This document shows positions 26,733 to 33,756 of a DNA stretch of 33,756 bases, piece after piece. Within the stretch, counting starts at the first letter, position 1. Every line of letters starts with the position of its first letter. The notes beneath the pieces were generated by a model, which was not told the origin of the DNA, did no database searches, and was given only the letters and a program-made list of their open reading frames with translations. The position numbers and the translations under genes were made by a program. Source of the DNA: Micromonospora sp. ATA32 (GTDB lineage Bacteria; Actinomycetota; Actinomycetes; Mycobacteriales; Micromonosporaceae); the NCBI GenBank assembly GCA_016802835.1, contig JAEVHO010000009.1, positions 1-33,756 of the forward strand. Direction: 5' to 3'.

Positions 26733-27173
26733 TCAGTGGTCGGCCTCGTTGAAGCGGTGCAGCAGCCGGGCGAAATCCTGCACGTCCCGCGCGGGCCAGC
26801 TCTCCAGCACCCGCCGGAACTCCCCGAGCCGGGCCGCGCGGGCGGCGTCGAACCGGCGCTGCCCCTCCTCGGTGAGGCTGAGCTGCGCGGCCCGCCGGTC
26901 GGTCGGGTCCGGGTCCCGCCGGACCAGGCCGAGCGTCTCCAGACCGTGGATCTGCCGGCTCAGCGTCCCCTTGCCGATGCCCAGCCGGGCGGCCAGGTCG
27001 GTCAGCCGGATCGAGCCACACCGGCGCAGCCAGAGCAGCAGCCCGTACGCGTTCGGCTCGAGGTTGGGATGCACCTCGCGGGCGACCTCCCAGGCCCACG
27101 CCCGACCGCGGCGCAGCAGGGCGGTCAACTCGTGCTCCACCGCGCGCAGTGTCTCCGGCAGGTGCTCGTCCAC
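26733..27173 (-). CDS. MarR-family transcriptional regulator
   Basis: The 146-residue protein has the winged-helix MarR pattern: YGLLLWLRRCGSIRLTDLAA, RLGIGKGTLSRQIHGLETLG (recognition helix), LVRRDPDPTDRRAAQLSLTE (wing with the DxRxx signature) and the dimerisation helix GQRRFDAARAARLGEFRRVL. GTG 27173 is taken as start because homology begins shortly after; no good Shine-Dalgarno sequence is visible. It lies 23 bases after phoD on the same strand and upstream of the inverted-repeat operator and MFS gene, so it probably represses the efflux pump and may itself be read from the phoD promoter. Confidence 0.9.
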   Translation of the reverse strand: MDEHLPETLRAVEHELTALLRRGRAWAWEVAREVHPNLEPNAYGLLLWLRRCGSIRLTDLAARLGIGKGTLSRQIHGLETLGLVRRDPDPTDRRAAQLSLTEEGQRRFDAARAARLGEFRRVLESWPARDVQDFARLLHRFNEADH

Positions 27174-27196
27174 GGACAGAGCGTACGGTGATCCGC

Positions 27197-28909
27197 CTAG
27201 TCCCCGGTGGACAGCCGCCGGCGCACCACGGGACGGAGGTGGCCGTCGCTGGTGGTGCCCTCGATGGTCACCTCCGCCGACCGGCCCCGGTGCTCCAGGG
27301 TGGCCACCGCGTTGCCGAAGTACGGCCCGCCCAGCTTGCGCCACCGCACGGTGGGCCGGCGTACCCCGGCGGAGCGGGCCAGCGCCCGGGTGGCCGCGGA
27401 CGGGCCGGCGGACCAGCCCAGTCGCATCAGCGGGCGCAGCCCGGCCGGCACCTGGTTGTGGATCGGTGAGCAGGTCAGCTGGTGCACCGGGGTACGCACC
27501 CCCGGGTCGTCGAAGCGGGCCCGGGCCACGTACGAGTGGTGCACGTCCCCACCGAGGACGCTGATCGAGGCCGGCGGCGCGTACGCCGGACCGGCGCCCA
27601 CCCGGTCACCCGGCGCTCCCGGCGTGCCGCTGCCGATCCGGACGAAGAGCGCACCGAGGGCGTCGAAGGAGCGGCTGAACGCGGCCCAGTGCTCCAGGTC
27701 CAGGGCCCGGCGGACCCACTCGGCGAGGCGGGCCACCCACGGTCGGCCGGAGTCCGCGAGCCGCTCGTTCCAGGCCTCCACGTGGTGGATGCCCGGGGGC
27801 AGCAGCCAGGGCAGCGAGGAGCCCACCACCAGGTGGTCGTAGACGCCGTGCGCCTGGTCGAGGAACCAGGACCACTCGCCGGGCGGCAGCATCGCCCGGT
27901 TGCCCACCTCCAGCACCCGACTGCACCGGTTGTCCAGCATCACCAGCCGGGTACGGCCGAGGTCGAGCGCGTAGCTCCACTGGTACTGCGCCGCCCGCCA
28001 TCGTTCGGTGTCGTGGGCCACGTCGGCTTCGGAGTCGACCCGGGAGCCGAACTCGCGCAGCACGGCGGTGGCGTCCTCGGCGGCGACCACCTTGGCGTAG
28101 AGCGGGTCGTCGGCGATCTCGTCCGGGGAGAGGTTGCCCAGGTGCTGGTAGACCCAGTAGGAGGCGAGGCCGCTGCGGATCCGCTCGGCCCACCAGGGCT
28201 GCTCGCGCACCTCGGACCGCCAGGCCGCCGAGGTGTTCCAGTCGTCGATGATCTCGTGGTCGTCGAAGATCATCACGGTCGGCACGGTGGAGAGCAGCCA
28301 GCGGATCTCCGGGTCGCGCCAGGACTCCAGGTAGAGCTTGGTGTACTCGTCGAAGCTGACCACCTGGTCGGCCGGGGCGTCCTTCGGCCGCCGCCGGCGC
28401 CGCTTGAGCAGCCGCCGCACCGTCGGCGAGGTGACGTCGGCGTAGACCTGGTCGCCGAGAAGCACCAGCAGGTCGGGCCGGTGCAGCTGCTCCGGGTCGG
28501 CGATCATCCGCCGGGCGTACGCGTCGAGCGCGTCCGGGGGCAGCCGGCGGGCGGTGGCGTGCTGGGTGGTCTCCCGGCACGAGCCGAAGATCAGCCGTAC
28601 CGGCTGGTTGGCGTCGTCCGCCGCCCGGGTGCGGATGACGCTGGCCGGGAATCTGCTCTCCGGCACCGGCCAGGCCACCTCGCCGTCGATCAGCACCTCG
28701 TAGCCGGTGACGCTGTCCGGGGTGAGCCCCTCGACCACGACGAGCGCGTAGTGGTGGTCGTACGCGGCGAAGGTGGGTGCGGTGCCGGTGGCGCCGTCGG
28801 CGGTGCGGACGGTGACCACGGCGGCGCCGCTGGTCTCGACCCAGACGGTGGCCCGCGTGCCGACGACCCGCCGCAGCAGTGGGCCGATGAGCAGATGTGC
28901 GGCGGGCAT
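27197..28909 (-). CDS. PhoD-type alkaline phosphatase/phosphodiesterase family protein
   Basis: The 570-residue protein has the PhoD layout: an N-terminal fibronectin-like domain (GPLLRRVVGTRATVWVETSG), then the metallophosphatase core with FGSCRETT, DLLVLLGDQVYAD, VPTVMIFDDHEIIDDWN, LVMLDNR and SISVLGGDVHHSYVARARFD. These supply the Asp, Asn and His metal ligands. No signal peptide or twin-arginine motif is visible at the N-terminus (MPAAHLLIGPLLRRVVG), unlike secreted PhoD, so it may be cytoplasmic. ATG 28909 follows GGAGG. No PHO box was recognised upstream. It is divergent from ftsY and probably leads the phoD-marR-MFS-USP series. Confidence 0.92.
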   Translation of the reverse strand: MPAAHLLIGPLLRRVVGTRATVWVETSGAAVVTVRTADGATGTAPTFAAYDHHYALVVVEGLTPDSVTGYEVLIDGEVAWPVPESRFPASVIRTRAADDANQPVRLIFGSCRETTQHATARRLPPDALDAYARRMIADPEQLHRPDLLVLLGDQVYADVTSPTVRRLLKRRRRRPKDAPADQVVSFDEYTKLYLESWRDPEIRWLLSTVPTVMIFDDHEIIDDWNTSAAWRSEVREQPWWAERIRSGLASYWVYQHLGNLSPDEIADDPLYAKVVAAEDATAVLREFGSRVDSEADVAHDTERWRAAQYQWSYALDLGRTRLVMLDNRCSRVLEVGNRAMLPPGEWSWFLDQAHGVYDHLVVGSSLPWLLPPGIHHVEAWNERLADSGRPWVARLAEWVRRALDLEHWAAFSRSFDALGALFVRIGSGTPGAPGDRVGAGPAYAPPASISVLGGDVHHSYVARARFDDPGVRTPVHQLTCSPIHNQVPAGLRPLMRLGWSAGPSAATRALARSAGVRRPTVRWRKLGGPYFGNAVATLEHRGRSAEVTIEGTTSDGHLRPVVRRRLSTGD

Positions 28910-29058
28910 GGTGGACCTCCGAGATGAGAAGACGTCATCTTTACTACCCGGCCGGCGGTCGCACCACAGCTGGCTGCCGCCGAGCCTACCGCCGGTTCCT
29001 GAACGGCCCCGGGTGCGGTGGTGAAGACGGGATCGCGGTCATCTGACAGGATTTCGGC

Positions 29059-30243
29059 ATGACGGAATACCTCCTCATCGCGCTCGCCCTGCTCGGTGTG
29101 CTGATCCTCGGTGCCCTCGGGCTGGTGGTGCCGCGGCTGCGCCGGCGTCCGGAGCCGCCGCTGCCGGAGACGGAGGTCGACACCCGGGCCGAGGAGGACC
29201 TGGCCGGGCCGCCCGTCGAGGCGCCCGAGTCGGACCTCTCCACCGGCGTGCTGGTCGAGCCGCCACCGGTCGTCGAGGCCCCGCCCCTGGAGGTCCCCGA
29301 GCCCACTGCGGGCCGGCTGGTCCGGCTCCGCTCGCGGCTGTCCCGCTCGCAGAACGTCTTCGGCAAGAGCCTGCTCGGCCTGCTCAGCCGCGACCAACTG
29401 GACGAGGACACCTGGGAGGAGATCGAGGACAGCCTGATCACCGCCGATGTCGGCATCGACGCGACCCGGGAGATCGTCGACCGCCTGCGCGAGCGCACCC
29501 GGGTGCTCGGCACCCGCTCCGGCAGCGAACTGCGCGCCCTGCTCGCCGCCGAGCTGGTCAACGCGCTGGACCCGACGCTGGACCGCTCGCTGCACACCGC
29601 GCCCAAGGACGGCGTGCCGGCGGTGCTGCTGGTGGTCGGCGTCAACGGCGCCGGCAAGACCACCACCTGCGGCAAGATCGCCCGGGTGCTGGTCGCCGAC
29701 GGCCGTAGCGTGATCCTCGGCGCGGCCGACACCTTCCGGGCCGCCGCCGCCGACCAGCTGGAAACCTGGGCCGGTCGCGTCGGCGCCGAGACCGTGCGTG
29801 GCCCGGAGAGGGCCGACCCGGCCAGCGTCGCCTTCGACGCGGTCAGGCGGGGCATCGACACCGGCGTGGACACCGTGCTGATCGACACCGCCGGGCGCCT
29901 GCAGAACAAGGTCGGCCTGATGGACGAGCTCGGCAAGGTCAAGCGGGTGGTGGAGAAGCACGGCCCGATCGACGAGACGATCCTGATCCTGGACGCCACC
30001 ACCGGGCAGAACGGGCTGGAGCAGGCCCGGGTCTTCACCGAGGTGGTCAACGTGACCGGCGTGGTGCTGACCAAGCTCGACGGCACCGCCAAGGGCGGCA
30101 TCGTGATCGCCGTGCAGCGCAAGCTCGGCATCCCGGTCAAGCTGGTCGGCCTCGGTGAGGGGCCGGACGACCTCGCCCCGTTCGACCCGGCGCAGTTCGT
30201 CGACGCGCTGCTGGGCACCGAAGCCGCCGGCCGCGACGCGTAG
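29059..30243 (+). CDS. ftsY: Signal recognition particle receptor FtsY
   Basis: This is the SRP receptor GTPase that docks ribosome-nascent-chain complexes at the membrane. The 394-residue protein has an N-terminal hydrophobic helix (YLLIALALLGVLILGALGLV), an acidic linker, then the N domain (SLLGLLSRDQLDEDTWEEIE). The G domain follows: G1 GVNGAGKTTTCGKIA, G2 DTFRAAAADQLETWAGR, G3 DTAGRLQNKVGLMDEL, G4 TKLDGTAKGG and the closing GLGEGPDDLAPFDPAQFVDA. The reading frame is intact. The membrane helix is typical of actinobacterial FtsY. ATG 29059 has CAGGA upstream. The kinase-family gene follows after 6 bases, so the two may share a transcript. Confidence 0.97.
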   Translation: MTEYLLIALALLGVLILGALGLVVPRLRRRPEPPLPETEVDTRAEEDLAGPPVEAPESDLSTGVLVEPPPVVEAPPLEVPEPTAGRLVRLRSRLSRSQNVFGKSLLGLLSRDQLDEDTWEEIEDSLITADVGIDATREIVDRLRERTRVLGTRSGSELRALLAAELVNALDPTLDRSLHTAPKDGVPAVLLVVGVNGAGKTTTCGKIARVLVADGRSVILGAADTFRAAAADQLETWAGRVGAETVRGPERADPASVAFDAVRRGIDTGVDTVLIDTAGRLQNKVGLMDELGKVKRVVEKHGPIDETILILDATTGQNGLEQARVFTEVVNVTGVVLTKLDGTAKGGIVIAVQRKLGIPVKLVGLGEGPDDLAPFDPAQFVDALLGTEAAGRDA

Positions 30244-30249
30244 CCTCGG

Positions 30250-31113
30250 GTGACCACTGACGATCGCGCCTACCCCGGTTGGCGCGACCCCAGCCACCCG
30301 TCGCCGCGCCTCGGGAGACCGTACGTGACTTCGCAGGAGATCCCGCTGCACGGCGGGAACGTGAGCACCGTGGTCCGGGTGGGCGACACGGTCCGGCGCA
30401 ACGCCGGGCCGTGGACCCCCTCCGTGCACGCCCTGCTGCGCCACCTGGAGTACGTCGGGTTCACCGGCGCGCCCCGCGCGCTCGGCATGGACGAGCGCAA
30501 CCGGGAGGTGCTGTCGTACCTGGAGGGGGAGTGCGGGGAGTACCCGCTCGCCCGGCACTGGGTGACCGACGAGGCGTTGGTGACCGTGGCCACCATGCTG
30601 CGGATGTTCCACGACGCCCAGTACGGCTTCGCCCCGCCGCCCGGTGCGGTCTGGCGCTCGTTCGGGCCGCCCCCGCCGGACACCGAGGTGATCTGCCACC
30701 ACGACGCCGCGCCGCACAACGTCATCTGGCGACCGGACGGCACGCTCGGGCTGATCGACTTCGACCTCGCCTCGCCCGGCGCCCGGATCTACGACGTGGC
30801 GTACGCGGCCTGGACCTGGGTGCCGATCTTCTCCGACCGGGACTCGATCACGCTCGGCTGGAAGCACCCCGACCGGCCGCGCCGGCTGCGGCTCTTCGCC
30901 GACGCGTACGGGCTGATCCCGCGGGACCGGCACCGGCTGATCCGGACCATCCGCAAGCGGGTCGTGGACCATGTCGAGGGCATCCGCCGGATGGCCGCCG
31001 CCGGGGAGCCGGCGTTCGTCCGGATCGTGCACAAGGGCCACCTGCGCCGGCCGATGCGCGACCTCCGGCTGCTCGACTACGAGCGGCACGCCCTGGAGAA
31101 CGCCCTGCGCTGA
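30250..31113 (+). CDS. Aminoglycoside phosphotransferase (APH)-family kinase
   Basis: The 287-residue protein has the APH/choline-kinase fold signatures: the catalytic loop EVICHHDAAPHNVIWRPDG (HxD....N) and the metal-binding LGLIDFDLASPGARIYDVAY. The N-lobe (VSTVVRVGDTVRRNAGPWTP, LLRHLEYVGFTGAPRALGMD) carries the nucleotide-binding strands. Many such proteins are not antibiotic-resistance enzymes, and the substrate here is unknown. GTG 30250 is used as start, 6 bases after ftsY; the binding site is weak, consistent with coupling to ftsY. Confidence 0.9.
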   Translation: MTTDDRAYPGWRDPSHPSPRLGRPYVTSQEIPLHGGNVSTVVRVGDTVRRNAGPWTPSVHALLRHLEYVGFTGAPRALGMDERNREVLSYLEGECGEYPLARHWVTDEALVTVATMLRMFHDAQYGFAPPPGAVWRSFGPPPPDTEVICHHDAAPHNVIWRPDGTLGLIDFDLASPGARIYDVAYAAWTWVPIFSDRDSITLGWKHPDRPRRLRLFADAYGLIPRDRHRLIRTIRKRVVDHVEGIRRMAAAGEPAFVRIVHKGHLRRPMRDLRLLDYERHALENALR

Positions 31114-31184
31114 GCCGGCCGGCCATCGACGCCCGCCGTACGGCCGATCCACCGCCGTCCATCCCGCCGAGGAGTGCGGGTTTC

Positions 31185-31221
31185 TTCACACGTACGAAAC
31201 AAGCCGTCACGGGACGGAAAC
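31185..31221 (+). promoter_or_regulatory. GlnR-type box upstream of amt
   Basis: TTCAC-N6-GAAAC at 31185-31200 is followed after 5 bases by GTCAC-N6-GAAAC at 31206-31221. The known actinobacterial GlnR site is two gTnAC-N6-GAAAC units 6 bases apart, so the second unit is a full match and the first has one mismatch, with spacing one base short. It lies about 115 bases before the amt start, the expected place for nitrogen control of the amt-glnK-glnD genes. Confidence 0.8.
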
Positions 31222-31335
31222 CGGTCGGGGACCCTGGGTGAAACAGCCGGCAACGAAGCTTCCGCGCAACCGGCTGAGGGGCGATGCTGCCAGGTCTCAG
31301 TCGGAGGGAGGACTTCCACACCGAGAGGAGGCAGC

Positions 31336-33090
<1,755 letters not shown>

Positions 33091-33094
33091 GCCG

Positions 33095-33756
33095 ATGACA
33101 TCGACGATCAAGGGACCGGCGGGTGGTAGCGCCCCCGGTCCCTTGATCGATGCCGGGATCGGGGCGGCGGCCCGGGCCGCCCGGGCGGCCGCGTACGACG
33201 CCTGGCTCGGCCCGCTGCTGCCCGAGCGGGACGGGGTCGCCCTGCTCGCCGTCGGTGGACTCGGCCGCCGGCAGTGCGCCCCGCACGGGGACCTCGACCT
33301 GGTGCTGGTGCACGCCGGGGTGCCCGGCATGGACGAGCTGGCCCCGAAACTCTGGTATCCGATCTGGGACGCCGGCCTCCGGCTGGACCACTCCGTGCGT
33401 ACCGTCGCCGAGGCCCTGTCGGTGGCACACGACGACGTCAAGGTCGCCCTCGGCCTGCTCGACGCCCGCTGGATCGCCGGTGACCGGGCGCTGGCCGACT
33501 CGCTGATCCGGACGGCCACCGACCACTGGCGGCGCACCGCCGTCCGCCAACTCCCCGCCCTGCGCGAGATCACCGCCGCCCGCTGGCAGGCCCACGGCGA
33601 GCTGGCGTTCCTGCTCGAGGGCGACCTGAAGGAGGCCGCCGGCGGGCTGCGCGACGTCGGCATCCTGCGGGCCATCGCCACCGCCGGCATCACGACGCGC
33701 TGCGTCCCGCGGTCCACGCCGCCCACCTGCGCCTGCTCGACACCCGCGACGCGCTG
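33095..33756 (+). CDS. glnD: PII nucleotidylyltransferase GlnD, N-terminal part, frameshift near 33693
   Basis: This enzyme modifies GlnK according to nitrogen status. The nucleotidyltransferase motif is intact: GVALLAVGGLGRRQCAPHGD followed by LDLVLVHAG. Then come DAGLRLDHSVRTVAEALSVA and LAFLLEGDLKEAAGGLRDVG, as in GlnD. After ATAGIT the frame slips; one added C near 33693 restores DALRPAVHAAHLRLLDTRDA at the window edge. ATG 33095 lies 4 bases after the glnK stop, but a strong hairpin covers codons 4-18, so a start within or after the hairpin (for example TTG 33143) is possible. The gene continues beyond the window. Confidence 0.88.
   Translation, partial: MTSTIKGPAGGSAPGPLIDAGIGAAARAARAAAYDAWLGPLLPERDGVALLAVGGLGRRQCAPHGDLDLVLVHAGVPGMDELAPKLWYPIWDAGLRLDHSVRTVAEALSVAHDDVKVALGLLDARWIAGDRALADSLIRTATDHWRRTAVRQLPALREITAARWQAHGELAFLLEGDLKEAAGGLRDVGILRAIATAGITTRCVPRSTPPTCACSTPATR
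33106..33148 (+). terminator. Strong stem-loop between glnK and glnD
   Basis: GATCAAGGGACCGG (33106-33119) and CCGGTCCCTTGATC (33135-33148) form a perfect 14-bp stem, extendable by a C-G pair outside and by CGGG/CCC inside. It begins 16 bases after the glnK stop. It looks like an actinobacterial terminator or attenuator lowering glnD relative to glnK, unless it really lies inside glnD coding sequence. Confidence 0.7.

Noticed and set aside
28923-28939. GATGA-N7-TCATC inverted repeat upstream of phoD as a PHO box
   Set aside because: PhoP sites are direct repeats of a GTTCACC-like unit; this short inverted repeat does not match.
28690-31152. An 820-codon open frame on the minus strand
   Set aside because: It lies opposite ftsY and the kinase gene and translates to low-complexity Arg/Gly/Asp/Val sequence typical of the antisense of GC-rich genes; no domain is recognisable.

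Overview
The window is high-GC actinobacterial DNA, most likely from a Micromonospora-type organism (Micromonosporaceae). The right-hand part carries ftsY, an APH-family kinase, amt, glnK and the start of glnD with a GlnR-type box, a typical actinobacterial core nitrogen block. The left two thirds are accessory: a transposon, an IS3 remnant, a RiPP biosynthetic locus and several gene fragments. The genus is inferred from gene order and protein style, not from a marker gene.

Layout. 1-183: start of a secreted protein (minus strand). 819-4533: a Tn552/Tn402-like (TniA/TniB) transposon module with a divergent serine resolvase and a small thioredoxin-fold protein. 4534-7823: an alpha/beta hydrolase, then a RibD/DHFR-fold protein, a DGPF (YCII) protein and an ECF42-type sigma factor in one operon. 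8050-9057: an internally deleted IS3-family element abutting the tail of an ABC exporter ATPase. 9330-17882: a RiPP locus of two convergent operons. 18030-21463: ileS with a terminator and a T-box leader. 21660-22880: decayed FAD-oxidoreductase and EamA-transporter genes. 23107-28909: DinB, FMN-binding protein, a phosphatase remnant, then phoD-marR-MFS-USP in one direction. 29059-33756: ftsY, APH kinase, GlnR box, amt, glnK, hairpin, glnD.

The main discovery is the RiPP locus. A 56-residue precursor gene (17712-17882, minus) has an acidic leader and a C-terminal core FSTALIQGGCTNGVTL. It sits behind a strong -35/-10 promoter placed so that its mRNA would be leaderless. Behind it lie a frameshifted SagB-like gene with a winged-helix-like N-terminus, a second SagB-like gene and a YcaO gene. 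The convergent operon encodes a TPR protein, an amidohydrolase, a full-length SagB-type dehydrogenase and two diverged nitroreductase-fold proteins. One YcaO, up to five nitroreductase-fold proteins, an amidohydrolase and no visible ThiF/E1-like partner is an unusual set. The Gln-Gly-Gly-Cys in the core recalls the Arg-Gln-Gly-Cys of trifolitoxin.

A caution for the whole window: single-base indels break many reading frames, including the housekeeping genes ileS, amt and glnD. In most of these places one added or removed base restores a well-conserved protein. Many frameshifts are therefore probably sequencing errors, and gene inactivation should not be concluded from them without re-sequencing.
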